From: Phaeosaccion multiseriatum
Taxonomy: Eukaryota > Ochrophyta, other classes
NCBI GenBank assembly: GCA_965112735.1
Contig: OZ218958.1
Coordinates: 1,736,001-1,800,000, forward strand
Reading direction: 5' to 3'
DNA length: 64,000 nucleotides
The notes beneath the pieces are model-generated. The model did not search any database. It was not told where the DNA came from and saw only the letters and a program-made list of their open reading frames with translations. Positions 35,523 to 49,942 of the stretch are shown one piece after another. The position numbers and the translations under genes were made by a program. Numbering within the stretch: position 1 is the first letter of the stretch; every line of letters starts with the position of its first letter.

Positions 35523-38500
35523 CGAGGGTGAGGGCGAGGGTGAGGGCGAGGGTGAGGCTGAAGGTGGGGGTGAGGGTGAAGGTGAGGGTGAGGGTCAGGG
35601 TCAGGGTGAGGGTAAGGGTAAGGGTGAGGGTGAGGATGAGGATGAGTGTCAGGATCACAGGATGAGTGGTCCAGCTCCCAAAGGACAGTAGGGCCACGAA
35701 GAAGATGGAAAGAGCAGAGAGACAGAGAGAGAGACGCACGAGATGGACAGGAGGAGGATCACAGATGGACAGGAGGAGGATCACAGATGGACAGGAGGAG
35801 GATCACAGATGGACAGGAGGAGGATCACAGAGGAAGGGAGGGCCAACGGAGAGAAAGAGCGACGCGACTGAGCTCACCCGGAGAGACATGGAGCTCGGCA
35901 GAAGTCCCCCCTCCCCCTCCTTCCCCTCCCCTTCTCCTCTTCTCCCAGGCCTTCCCCTCCCTCCCTGCTGCTGCTGCTGTTGTTGTGGTTGCTGTTGCTG
36001 TTGCTGCTGCTGCTGCTGCTGCTCGGGAGTCCCAACCCTCGCTGTCCCAAGAGGGCTCCGAGACGGGGGTGGTGGTTGCCCATGTAACGGCATCTGCCCT
36101 ACTACAGGGGAGTGCGCAGTGGCCACGAGAGGAACCGGAGACGCGACGACCTGCTTCTGCTGCTGCGGCTGTACCACCAACTGCGGCAGCTGCTGCTGAG
36201 CCTTCAGAGGCCGTGGCAGAACGGGCGACAGGCTCCGTCTCCTGAGCATGGTCTCCAGCTCCGCTCTGTACACTTGCAACTGGCGACGCTGCAGGTGCGA
36301 CCACAACTCCGTGGCCACCTTGTGCAGAGAGCGAAAGTCTCCGACGGCGTCGAAGCAGCGCATCCTCCCCACGCAGGCTCGAAACCACTCCTGCTCAGCC
36401 GTGCGCAGCTCTGGGGTCACCACCACCATGCCCCCCTGCTGCTGCTGCTGCTGCTGCTGCTGTATCGCCAACTGCTGCTGCTGCCGCGTGAGATTGGCGG
36501 GTCTGCTAATCCCACGTCGAGATCGCGGCCGACCGGCCGAGGAGGAGGAGGAGGAGGAGGAGGAGGAGAAGGATACCTGCTGCTGCTGTAACTGCGAGGA
36601 AGAGGATGACGAGGAAGAAGAAGAAGAAGAAAACACCGCACCCGCCCCTAGTGTCTTCATACACCACTTGCTCTCCTTTGCCCGCGACGTATACAGCCGC
36701 AGGGCTTCATCCCATCTCTGAAGCTTCTCCAACCACGCAGGCCTTACCCGGAGGCCCAAGCCAGCGAGGTCCTTCGCCGCACAGCGCAGCAGGCCGGCAG
36801 CGGCGTGTCGCAGCCCCAGCGAGCAGTTGACGTTGATGAGGGCTTGGACACATTCAAGAGACTCACTCACTGCGTTGGATATACGCCGAGCCTCATCCTC
36901 TGTGCCGGCGTCGCCAGCAGTAGCCGTAGCAGTAGTAGGGGCAGTAGCAGGAGCAGCAGCGTCCACTGCCTCTTTTCCTCCTCCTCCTCCTCCTCCTCCT
37001 CCTCCTGTTGCTGCTGTTGCTGCTGCCCCTTGTGCTTCCTCCTGTGTTGCCGACGATGCAGTGGCCCATGCACTACTGTTGCTCTCCCCTCCCTGACCTT
37101 CTCTCCCCTCTGCGTCTCCCGTCAGGCCTGCAAGCCCGATGGATGACGGAGGAGGAGGCGAAAGGCTTCTACTGCTCTCCACTCGCTTTACAGGCGGACC
37201 GACAAATCTGTCAGCAGCACCCGATACACCTGTTGGTGATACAGCATCACTCCTGTCGGGCCCTGCGGGCTCACCGGCGCCGCCCCCCCCAGCTGCTTGC
37301 TCAGGAGAAGCGACGACGGGCGGCGTAGGGTGGAAAGTGTGTGTCCCACTCCGCTGCCTTGTCGGAATGCCAGGCCCACCTCCCGGGGGGCCAAGACCTC
37401 CATCCGCTGCCATCCCCTGGCCGACACCGCTGTTGGCACCCCCCCCAGCCCCGCCGCGTCGACTGCCACCAAAGCCTCCAGCGCCACTGCTCTTCTTCAC
37501 GCCGTGTCTGCTGCTGCGGCGCTTCCAGCCGCTGCTCACTGCAGTTCCGATGACAACGCCCTTACTCGCCACTGCCGGAGAGGACGGAAGGGAGGCGGAA
37601 GGGTGAGCACAGCACAACATGGTATGAGGAAGAGTAGAAAAAGACGGAAGAGGAGCAGCGAGTGGGGGAAGAGACAACAACACTCCACGGAGATGGAGAA
37701 GAGCAGCAGGTAGAAGCCACTGCTGCTGCTATTACTACAGCTACTACTCCTCCTCCTTCTACTACCACTCTTCCTCCTCCTCCTCTTTCTCCGTCTCTTC
37801 TTCCTCCTCCTCCTCCTCTTCCTCCTCCTCCTCACCAGTGGCCAGGAACTCCTGCTCTCTGTAGTGCAGGTGTTTGGCGAGTGCATGTGCGTCTTGCGTC
37901 TTTCGCTGCATAAGCTGTATATTGAGAGGCAGAGGCCTACCCTCCAGCGCCATGAACTCTGCCAGGCCCAGTAGCCGAGAGAGCACGTCCTAGAGGGAAG
38001 GGGGGAGGGGCGAAGGGGGGGAGGGCAGGGCAGGGAAGGGAAGGGAAATGCAGAGGGAAGAAGGGGTGCAGCCAGGAAGAGAGGGCGATGAGGGTGGGAA
38101 ATGGGAGTGGGGGGAAGGGGAAGGAGGTGAGTGAAGAAAAGGAGCGCTCAGAGCATATATATACATAATTATATAATTATATACATATATTATATAAATA
38201 TATAAATATATATATATATATATATAATTATGTATATACCTCCCCTCACTCACCCCCGGTAGGTGTGCTGCCCTGAGGGCCCCCTCAAGGCTCTGCGCCA
38301 CAAGCTCCGCCCCTCCGCTAACATCGACAAGCTCCGCGCTGGAGGCGGCGGCGGCATGCTCCTCCCTATCCAGCATCAGGCTCACCAGGGACTCCTGCTT
38401 GATGGGTGGAGGCATATGTTAGCGGATGGAGGCATATGGTAGTGTGGATAGATGCATAAGGTGGGTGGATGTTCATCCTTTGGGCGGGTGGAGGCAAATG

Positions 38501-39468
38501 GTCAACAAACCACCTCAAGGGAATATAATACCCCACCGGTTCCAGCCCCCCCCAGCCCCCCCTCTCTTTCAATACGCACGCACAGACACACACACACGCG
38601 CGGGCACACACACACACACACAAGCACACACACACACAAAATACACCCACACACACGCACACGCACACACACACACACATACACACACACGCACACACAC
38701 ACGCACACACCTGGGGAGGAGGAGGGGGAGGATGAGGAGGATGATGGGGCGAAGTCATCGGAGTGTACTGCCCGCCCTTGGGCGAGAAGGAGCACGCAAG
38801 CCGCTTGCTCGTCACCCCAGGCCGCACCCCCTCCCCCTCTTTACCACCACCACCACCACCACCACCACCACCACCACCACCACCACCACCACCACCACCG
38901 CCGCCGCCGCCGCCGCCGCCGCCATGTGCGTCTCTGATCGCCACGCCCGCACCCACGCCAAGGTCAAGTGCGGGCGAGTCACTGATGACACTGAAAGTTC
39001 CGGTGCCGCTTCTGCCGCGGCCTCGGGCGTGGTGACCCCACTTAAAGGCGGAAGAGGAGGTGCCCCCCCCCGAGGTTTCGTCTGCTTTGTACATGCTTTC
39101 CACAAGGTCGTCCCAGGCCACCGCAAAGGCGACATTGAAGAGTCTGTTCGCCAATGGGCGGTGTTCCGCTGCGAGACTAGCAGTAGGGCGGAGTAGAGGA
39201 GAGGGCGATAGGCGCAGCAACCCCACCCCCAGCCGCTGGAGCCACTGCTCCCAATCGCCGGGCTTGTCGCACTTGCTCGTGTCAAACAGGGCCAGCAGCG
39301 ACCGCAGTCGGGCTCCCCGACTAATTGTCTTTGTACCACCGCCGGATGAAGCAAAAGTACCCAAGCCAGCCGCAGGAGCAGCAGCTACACCACCACCACC
39401 ACCACCACCACCGCTCGCCTTTTGTATGTCCCTCTCCTCTGCTCCTCCTCCTCCTCCTCCTCCTCCTC

Positions 39469-39520
<52 letters not shown>

Positions 39521-42500
39521 GTCTTCTCCCACCGAGCCGCTAGGCCCCTGTTCCTGCTGCACCGCCCCTGCCACCTCCCGTCCCTCTCGCTGCTGCTGCA
39601 TCCTATGCTGCCTGTTCTTGACCACAACAAGGGCGTGTATCTCTGCCCGGACGGACGGCTCCACGCCGGGGTGTCGATCGCTCAGAATAGCATTAACGGC
39701 GGCCCTGTAGTGCAAGTGCGTTGGAAGAGAGGAGAGAGAGAGTGTGTATGAGAGATCAGAGAAAAGAAACTGCAACTGCAACTGCAACTGCAACTGCAAC
39801 TGAAACTCTGATTTACTGACTTACTGTACTCACCGATAGTGCTCGAAGGCGGGGTAGCCCCCTAGTCCGACCCCATGGAGACAACGCTGCGCCTCCCGAG
39901 CGAAGGGTACATAGGCCAGGCCTAGTCGCCCCACCATGCAGGTCAAAGTTCGAAGGGCGAGGTCGAGCGTCGCCAGTTCCAGCTGCTTGCAGTTGCGCAC
40001 GGCATCGTGCTGCTGCTGTATCACCAACTGCTGCTGCTGCTGCTGCTGCGCATTGGCAAAGCTGCCACCATCGCTACTACCACCAACCCCACCAACCCCA
40101 CCACCAGCACTCAGGCCAGCACCCAAGCCAGCACGCAAGCCAGCCAGAGTTCGTCTCCAATAGCCCATTCGCTTGGCACCGTCGCACAGCACAGCCACCA
40201 ATCCATGCACCACCGTCCCTGCGCATTCCCTCAGATGCCAATTGCCCGCTGTAGTGCATTGCAACACCAGTATGGCGAGCCTCCTCTCCTCCAAGCGGCC
40301 GAGCACGGCGGCCAGGGTCGACATTATCACTGCAGCGGGAGGAGAAGCGCTGCTAGCATTACTGGCACCTCCTCCTGCTCCTCCTGCTACTGCTGCACCT
40401 CCTCCCACTCCTCCTTCTCCTCCTCTTCCTCCACCATCACCACCACCTCCTCCATCCTCTCCACTCCCTCCAGGGCTCGGAGTCGTTTTGGTGACAGAAG
40501 AGAGGAGCTGAAGTCCGTCCAGTACCACCGATGACGGCGCCTCTGAGGTCTGCTGCGCTCCTCCAGCTCCTACTCCTACACCTGTTGCAGCACTGATCAC
40601 TTCCGAGGAGCCGTGAGAGGCAAACGTGGCTGGCGCAAGTGCTGACAACGATGTCCCGCCAATACCGCCACCACCACCGGCACCGCCACCAGCGCTGCTA
40701 CCGGGACTACCAGCAGCCGCGGCAGAGTTCACACGGTGGCCAATGACTCCGACAAGTACCGGCACAAGCACAAGCAGATGGTCCCCTAAGGCACCGCCGA
40801 GCTCCGCCAGCAGCCGGAGTACCGTCGCCCGCTCTTCGTTCCGGATGGCTGCGAGGGCATACTCGTTCACTTCCTCGTCTCCTTCTCCTTCTCCTTCTTC
40901 TCGTCCGTCTTCGTCGGTCCCTCTTCTACCACCCTCGCCTCCTCCGCCTCTTCTCCTACCACCACTTCCTCCTCCTTTCCTCTCTGTGCCGTGTCTCCCG
41001 ATGTACGATGGCGACGTTCCTCTCTCCCCCCGTCCCGCTAGCGCCGCGCTCGCCTGTAGCCCTCCCCCACCCCCCCTGCCTACAGACCCTTGCACTTTGC
41101 CCACGAGCCCTCCTTCAGAAAGCGAGTGCAGCATAAGTGGCATGAGATCGGGCAACAGCAGCCGCATATGAGCATCTCCAAGCGCCCGATGAAGCGAGCG
41201 TACTGTCGACACGATCGAGGAGAGAAGCATGAGTGGAGGAGGGGCGCCTGGTGCGGCGGTACCTCCCTCCTTCTTCCCTTCCACCCCGACTGCCTCCCCG
41301 CCCTTTCCTCCACCTCTTTCCGCGCCTCCTGCGCCTTCTGCTTCTCCTCCTCCTCCTCCTCCTCCTCCTCCTCCTCCTCCTCCTCCTCCTCCTCCTCCTC
41401 CTCTTCCTCCTCCTCCTCCTCCTCCTCCTCCTCGAAGTCCTCCGCCCCCACTCCGTCCTCCTGCTTCTTCTCTTCCCCCTCCTCCCCCTCCTCCAGACGG
41501 CTCCGAGCCGACCCCTGCCGCTGCTTCCGATGCCTTCCTCCAGGATCTCACCACCACCTCCACAATCTGCTGCACCTGAGCAGCCGACATGACCGAGCCT
41601 AGATAGAGCGAGTGAGGGAGCGAGGGATTGAGGAGCGAGAAGACGATCGAGTGAGCCAAGCAAGGAAGGACAGAAGGGAGTGAGTGGGTTGAAAGAAACG
41701 ACACGATCAGTAACATGCGCGAGGACTACCCTCCCGTCCCTTCCTCCCGTCCCTCCCCTCCCTCCCCCTCCCTCCCTCCCCTCCCTCCCTTCCTCTATCC
41801 ATGCCTACCTCCCTCTATCCATGCCTACCTCCCTCCCTCCTCTCCCTCCCTTACTCACTCACCCGCGATGTCCACCAGTGTGGTGAGGTGACCGAAGAGA
41901 AGGCGAGACTGGCAAAGGCCCTCGTTGGTCAAGTCTGCTCGGGAGGAGGAGCTGTACAGAGCACTCCGACCTATCTCTTGCATCAGCGCATGGAACACCT
42001 GCACGGGCATGGTGGAAGCGTACGGGCAGTCAAGAGGCATATGGGCAGACAGACAGACAGACAGCAGCACAAGCGTCAAGACTAACCAGTTTTCCACGCC
42101 CTCCCTCCCTCCCTCGCTCCCTCCCTTTCAACCCACCTGATCCACCAGTGTCGTGAACATTGCCGCCACGCTGCCTCGTCGCTGCCGCTGCCGCTTACGC
42201 TGCCGCCGCTGCTGCTGCTCCAGCATGGGTGAGAAGAGGTAGCTCTGCCTACGCCCTTCCTTGCCCCCACCCCGGCCGTGGTTGAGCTTTTGCTTGTTGT
42301 TGATATTGTTGTTAGTGTCGGTAAAGAAGAAGCGATTGCCCTGCCCCCGTCCCTGGCCCAGGCCCTGCCCCCCCCCTCCTGCCTGGCCCATGCCCATGCC
42401 GTTGCGGCTGTGCTCCTGTTCCTCGTGTTGGTGCTCGTGTTGGTGCTCCAGTTGCAGCTGCAGCTGGCGAACGACGGACATGACGGTAGAGGCGGACAAG

Positions 42501-42970
42501 TGTGCGAACTTGGAGAGCTTGGGGTCCTGAAGCATCCCCACCAAGGAGTGCACCACTGCAGCGGGTAGGTACTGTGTTAAGGGCGGAGGGAAGGGGGGGG
42601 TATAGGGTATAGGGTATGAGGTATGGGGTATGGGGTATGGGGTATAGGGTAAGGGATATGGGGTATAGGGTATGGGTCATGGGGTGTGGAGTATGGGGTT
42701 CATAAGAGAAACGAGTTGCACATCGCATCTAAAAACGAACAAAATGACACAAGACCCCACCGCCGTTCTCCTAGTGGAGCAGTTGGTGATGCAGCGCAGA
42801 GTCGAGTAGACTCCTCTCCCTCCGTACTTGACTTGACTCTTGTCCCCCATCGCCCTCCACCCACAACCACACCCTCCACCGCTCACTGGGTTATCCCCCT
42901 CTTTTGGTACAAAATCCATCCAACCGAGGCTCTCAATTCACTTCACTTCACTTCACTCCATACTCACTCA

Positions 42971-43013
<43 letters not shown>

Positions 43014-46000
43014 CCACCTCAGCAACGTCCAGGTCTTGCAGAGACACTTTACCCCCCACCCCGTCCCCTGCGGGGTCCACGTCATGAAGCAGCGGGTCCA
43101 TCGCGAGTGCTCCGTGGGCAAGAGGAATCCTCCTGTTCATTCCGTGCCCTGTCGCGATGAGCCTTTCGTACCACCACAACGCGGAAACATCCGCGGCATG
43201 GTTGCGGTACTCCTTTGCCAGCCACCCAACATCGCCCTTCTTCCCTCCTCCTCCTTCTTTGCCTACGTGCCCCGCTGCCGCCGCCGTACCACCAACTGCT
43301 GCTGTTACTGTATCTGTTGCCGTCCCTCCTCCTCCTCTTCCTCCTCTATGAGAAGAAGGGGTCATCGCCATTGTGACAAGGCCGCGCTCTTGGGCCCCCA
43401 ACTTGGCCGGATCCATGACCCCCAACATACCCAACGTACGCACCACGTCACAACGCATCTCTTCCGCGGCGTCGCTCATCGCTGTTCTACTGCCGCCTCT
43501 CCTTGCCCTCCTACCGCCACCACCACCTCCTCCTCCTCCTCCTCCTCCTCCTCGACCACCACCACCAGCACTAATTGGAAACACGCCACCACCTCCACCA
43601 CCCCCGCCGCCGCCGCCCCCGCCGCCGATGCCCCCAAGGCCACCAAGGCCGCTACCAGTGTGGGCAATACGACCGAGACCGTAAAGGCCGCCGATGCCGG
43701 CTCTACCTGCCACACCACCAACACCACCACCAACCCCGACGGTCACGTGGTCTCGACTGGCCAGTGTGTTGAGAAGCAGCTCCAGCAGGTCCGGATACGC
43801 AAGATACGGCCAGATGACACACCCTGTCGCCGCCACAATGATACCCAGGGCTTTCACCACCTCAGCTTTGGAGGCAGGCCCTGTCTCATGCAACGCCTCC
43901 AGCAAGGCAGGCAGCAGCACGTCCCTCAACAGGGGCTCGCAGTCTTCTGGACTCAGCAGTGCGATCTCCGCCAAGGCCGAGAGAGCGGCGAGTGCAGAGG
44001 CGGAGAGAGGGTCCTCCACGAGCCCCCCCAGGCCCCCGAGCGATCCCCGAGCCCCGCTCAACGCGGCGGCAGCGGCAGCAGCAGCAGCAGCACCAGCCGC
44101 CGCAGCAGCAGAAGAAGCAGCAGCAGCAGCAGCGATGGTCGCAGTCCTTCCCTCCCCACTGTACCCGCTGTGGCCGCTTTGGGTTGTGATGGGGCTACTG
44201 GGAGCCGTTACGGCCGGGCTGTTGGGAGGAGGCAGCTTCTCCGCGTCCTCGACCCCTCTCCTCCCCTCCCTGCTGCGCTGCCGCTGCTGCGTCTGCCTGC
44301 CCAAGGTCAAGACCTGTTCAATGCCTGTGGTCAGGTCGGGAGCTGTGGCCCTCCGTCCTCCTCCTCCTCCTCCTCCTCCTCCTCCTCCCCTTCTTCCTCC
44401 TCCTTCTCTCCCCCCCCCACTTCCTCCTCCCCCTCCCCTTTCTCCACCGCCTGCTACTGCTGTCCCCCCGGTGGCGCCCCCCGCCATCGACTGCCATCCC
44501 CTGCCACCCCCTCCCCCTGCTGCTGCTACAGCTCCGGCTCCGATGGACCTCCTACTGCGACCACCCCTCGTCGCCATCTTCCTGCCCTTGCGCTGATGCG
44601 CAACAGCGAGGGGTGCCAACTCAGTGAGAAGCGGTATGACAATACTCGGCAGGTACTGGCGCATCACGCGACCGCCCTGACGAATCACTTCCGTCAGTAG
44701 CAGTATTCTCTGCCGCCTCTGCCCGGCGTTGGCCAGTGCGCGATACAGAGCCAGTTGTTCCAGGAGCGCCACCGTCACCACCCGCAGCGACGGCGTAAGG
44801 ATGGTCGGTTGGTGATACGACGCTGCCGCCAGCAGACCCGCGGCGTGCCTCCGGACCTCGAACAGTTCACCATCGTTCACAGCCAGTAGGAAGAAGGCGT
44901 TACTCCCCGCCCCTAGCAGGCCCAAGGATCGAGAGCCTCCTCCCACTCCTCCTTCTCCCATACTCATACCGAGGTAGGGCGAGGACAACAGCGGCGACGC
45001 GAGAGCCCCACCCGTGAGAAACCCGCCTCCGGGGCTTCTCGCATTCCCCCAGGCCCCTCCTGCTCCGTCTCCAGCATTCACACCCCTTTCATCTCCGTCT
45101 CCTCCTCCTCCGCCTCCTCCTCCTCCGCCTCTTCCGCGCCCAGGTCCTCCAGTGGATGTTGCGTTTACTTTGGCCGCGGTGGCAGACAGGTAAGGCAGAA
45201 GGTCCGGCCACGCTGCCAGCTGGCTGAACACGGCGAGGCGAACGGCGACATCGCTGTCCGTGCCCCCCACTATGAGCACATGTTCCAGCAGTGCGCCACA
45301 CCCCAGCCGTCTCCACTGCTCTTCCACACCACTGCCGCTCCTACTACTACCACCACCACCACTACCACCACCCCCACCATGGGCTGCCCTTCCGCCGGCT
45401 CCTCCGGAGCGGGTACTTGATCTTGGTCTTGTATGTCTTGGCAGCGCGCCCACTTCTACCCCGACCCCCTGGGCCACTCGGGCCAGAAGAGAGATGCAGG
45501 CAGTACAGGCAGCGCGCCGTACCTTCGGCCGGTGGTCCTCCATCAAGGGGAGACATTGCTCCCGAGCTAGACACAGGACCTCGGTGAGCCTTTGGCGGGC
45601 ATAGCGACATCGAGCACTACTGGTGCTGCTGGATCTAGCTTTGCTGCCCTCCCCCCCCCCCTCGTCATCTGAGGATGATGAACCACTGGAAGAAACCGAC
45701 GAAGAATCTGAGTCCGAGGATTCGGAGGAGGAGGTGGAGGAGGAGGAGGAGGAGGTGGAGGAGGAAGACGACAAAGAAGACGACGAGGAAGGCGAGGAGG
45801 CCCAAGACGAGGAGAAGGAGCGGTACTCCGACCTCGAGTCAGAGAAGTAAGCCCGCGGTTGCTCGGTCGTCCGCTCAGGGCTAGCGCCGCCCCTCCGTTG
45901 CCCCTGTCCCTGACTCTGTCCCGGTTCCGGGGGGGAAGGGGTGGCGGAGTAGAAATCGAACTCGCCGAGGACAAAGAGGGCAAAGACGAGCATCTCTCCG

Positions 46001-49000
46001 CCCACCACATCAAACCACCGTCGCCGCCGAAAGGAGCCAGGGGAAGTCTCAGACTCCGCTTCTCCTCCTCCTCCTCCTCCTCCTCCTCCTCCTCCTCCTC
46101 CTCCCCTCCCACCCCTCTGTTCCCACTGGTGCTCCTGTTCGTCTTGCTCTTGTTCGTCGAGCTCTTCCTGCCCTTCATACAAGATGAGCGACAGAGCCCT
46201 GTGCTGCTGCTCTCCATCCCCCGCCGCCTCCCCATATCCTCCTTCTCCTCCTCCTCCCCTCCCCATAACTACCAATGGTACAGACTCCCCATCTCTGCTT
46301 TCCCCTCTTGCCCTCTCGCTACCGTTAGCAGCAGCAGCAGCGGCGGCGGCGGCAGCCGCAGAAGCAGAAGCAGAAGAGGAAGCAGCAGCCACTGCATGAA
46401 GAGGGCTGTCTACCCCAGTCGAAGCAATCGCAGCAGCCATGCGAGCTCGTGTGGGCACAAGCAGATACGGATCGACCCCGCGATAGCTCTCCCAAGCCGA
46501 CAAGACAGAGGGCTCGTCTGCCCCTGCCGCTGCCCCTCTTCCGTCTCTGTCCCAGTCCTCGTGCTCAACCGCCTCTTCCTGCGTGCTGGGCCTGGTTGGG
46601 TCCTTGCTCCTCCCCCCCCCCCCCAAGCCTGCCCCCAAGACGGCTTCATCGTCATCGTCTTGCTGCCAAGCAGGGGCAGCGGCAGCATCGGTGCTCTCCC
46701 TGGCGGTCGCTTCCTTCCGATGCCACACTAAACTGTTTCTCAGGCAAGCGAGTAGGCGTGTGTGCACCCCTGCCCGCAGCTGGGGTAGCCTATCCACCAC
46801 TACCTGGTGAGGGGGTTAGTAAGTGAGTGAGTGAGCAAGTGAGAGAGTGAGTGAGCCAGTGAGTGAGTAAGTGAGAGAGTGAGTGAGTGAGTGAGTGAGT
46901 CCGTGAGTGATTGACTGAGCGAGTGAGTAAGTGAGGCAATGAGTGAGTGAGGTAGTGAGTAGGTGAGTGGGTGAGTGAGTCAGTCAGTGAGTCAGCCAGT
47001 GAGAGAGCAGAACAAATGAGAGAGAACGTGAGTGAGTGTGTGAGTGAGTGAGTGAGTGAGTGAGTGAGTATGTGAGTGAGTGACACTTACCAGCAAGGCC
47101 GCTACAAGCTGCCGACTCAGCCCCCCTGAGAAAATGTAGCCTTCCACAATGTCAGGCAACGCCTCCAAAATGTAGCTCTGATCATCATGATAGCGGTGTA
47201 TTTGCTCGCATTCTTCCTCCTCTTCCTCCTCCTCCTCCTCTTCCTCCTCTTCTGCCCCCCCCCCAGCCCTCCTTCCCTTATCCTTAACACGAGACCGGCG
47301 ACGCCCCCCCCCCTCCTCCTCCGACGGCTCCGGGGGAATCTCTGGGACAGCCGTGGCCAGAATCATCTGCAAGAGGCTGAGCGCCCCTGGGTAGAAGAAG
47401 TGGGGTGACGTCTCTTTCCGGCCCACTCCTCCTCCTCCCCCTCCCCCTCCGCCTCCTCCTCCTCCTCCTCCTCCCAAGCCTTTGCCGACGCTTTCAAGAA
47501 TATCATCCCATAGCGATTTGGGCAGTTGGAGCATCAGAGGCGGGCCCACGGCCACACCCAGTCTCGCCAGAGCCACATAGCTTCGCCACACCTCCGCAGC
47601 CGACCTGGCATGGGCAGCGGAAGCAGCAGCAGCAGCGGCGGCGGCGGCGGCATCCACTGCCTTCGAAGAAGAAGCAGAAGCTTCCTCCGAGGAGGAGGAA
47701 GGGGGGGGCTGGTCGCGATCGATAATGTCAATTCCCTTGACGGCTCCCACCGCTGCGGCTGCAAACGAAGATATCATCGCGGAGAAGTCACCACTTCCGC
47801 TTCCACTTCCGCTCCTTCTACTCCGAATAGCAATCTCTCTGTCCCAGCTTCCGCTACCGCTATTGGACCTTCTGGTCCGCTGCTGCTCCAGCAGCCGCTG
47901 CTCCTCCTCCTGCTGCTGCTGCTGCTCACGCTGCCGCTTCTGCAACCGCTTCTCCTGCCGCAGCCTGGCTTCTTCTCTGCTCTGCCTCTTCCTCTCCCTC
48001 TCCAAACTCTCTGTCTCCAGTTGGACCTTGTTGACGAGTATGGTCACCGTCTCCTCCAAGTGGGTACAGAACTTATAGGGGGCAAAGGCTGCCAACTCCG
48101 GCAAGAGACTTACGGCCAACCTTCGGATGCATAGCTCCGGGTGGTCGTGGAGAGAAATCACATAGGCAAACACCGTGCTCTCGCATAGATGCAGCAGATC
48201 GTACGAAGAGGAGGAGGAGGAGGAGGAAGAGGAAGAGGAGAAGGGGAAGGAGGAGGATGGGAAGAAAGAGGAGGAGGAGGTAGGGGTAGAGGCGGGGGTG
48301 GTGGAAGAGGATCCATCAGACAATAACCTCGAGGCGTCTCCCAAGCTCTCCCGGAGCCTTTCGTTGTACTCATCACGCCGGGTTGGTACGCGCCGATGCC
48401 TGCTGCTGTTGCTGATGCTCAGCGTGTTTGGGTCTCCCCCGCCGAACACCCCAACCACCCCGCTCACGGGGGGCGCGCCTGACCCCCTCTGCACAGACCC
48501 ACCGAGCCCCGCCACGGAAGGACCTCCTGCTCCCTTCAACTCCGACGAAGCTGAATGGCCGGCACTTCGATCAGACTGGAACGAAAGTCCTCGCTCGCTA
48601 TTCGTACCACTGCTGCTGACGCTGGAGTTGCCCGTGCTCGTTCTGCTCCTCATGGGCGTTTCACCCCCTCCTCCTCCTCCTCCTCCTCCTCCTCCTCCTC
48701 CTACTCCCCCGTCAGTGCGCCCTCTCTCCTTCCACCCACCGTCGCTGCCTCGCTCCCAAGGCCCTCTGTGCCTCAGAAGCTGCTGTATGAGGAGCAAGCT
48801 GCAGTGCACTCGGCTAACATGGACGCTCCCTGCTTCGGAGGATGCAGACGTCTTGTCGGCGGCAGAGGACCGACGGGTGTTGCTGTCCATGTCCTTTAGT
48901 TGTGACGGAAGTAGACTCAGGAGCTTGGTCTTGACGAGGCGGTGGTACCTATCCGACCTCCCGTTGTCGTGCAGTAAGTCGAGCATCTGCCCGATAGCCC

Positions 49001-49911
49001 TCGCCGCCGCCTCCCTAACCTCTCTCGCCGGGTCCAGCGCCAGCGACCAAATGTTTTGAAAAAAGTCGAGGCGAGCATCGAACACGAGACGGTAGGTGGC
49101 CGCTCCTGCCACCTCCTCGAGAATTCGAGCCGTGGCGTATCTGTCCCCCCACCAGCTTTGATGCTGCTGCTGCTGCTGCGGCTGCTGCTGATGCTGCTGC
49201 CTGGTGTTCGTGCTGGTGGTATGTGCTACGCCACCACCACCACCACCATCTGTGAGTCCGGCGGCGCTCGTACTCACTGCTCGCCGAAGACCCCCTCCCC
49301 CAGCCTTGCTCGTGGATACGCCCATGGCAGCAGGGAGAGGGGCCAGGCCATCGACTCCTCCCACTCCTCCACCTCCGCCGCCATTTGTGAAGGAAACGAG
49401 AGCCGACATGGCCGGGCGGATGATGAACGCCTCCACAAAGCTCCGGGTGGAAGACCCGTCTGCTGCCACTCCGAAGCGAGTCAAGAGGCCCAGGAGACTA
49501 GCGCACACATCGATTAGATACAGGTGCCGTCCTTTCCCGGCATCAAAGCCACTGCCGCTGCTGTCATCGCCGCCGCCTCCTCCTCCTCCTCCTCCTGCTC
49601 CTCCTCCTCCCGTCCCCACCAATGCCAGCCCCCCCGCGAGTAGGTCAGACAGCCGCTGCGCCAACAGCACACTTCGGTTCCTCCCTCTGCCGCCTCGATA
49701 CCTGCATACAGAGGGTTGGCGGCGCAGAGGAGAAGAGCGGATGGGAAGGGAGAAGTGACTTTGACCGTCCTCCGAGAAGGCTTTGAGTCCGCATTGTATG
49801 CAGGTTGAGGAGGGCAGAGGTAAGAAAAACGATCCAAAACATGCACAGGCCCATGCGGGAGGAGAGACCTTGGAGGAGTAACAAACTCAAACTTCGACTA
49901 TGGACTATCTT

Positions 49912-49942
<31 letters not shown>

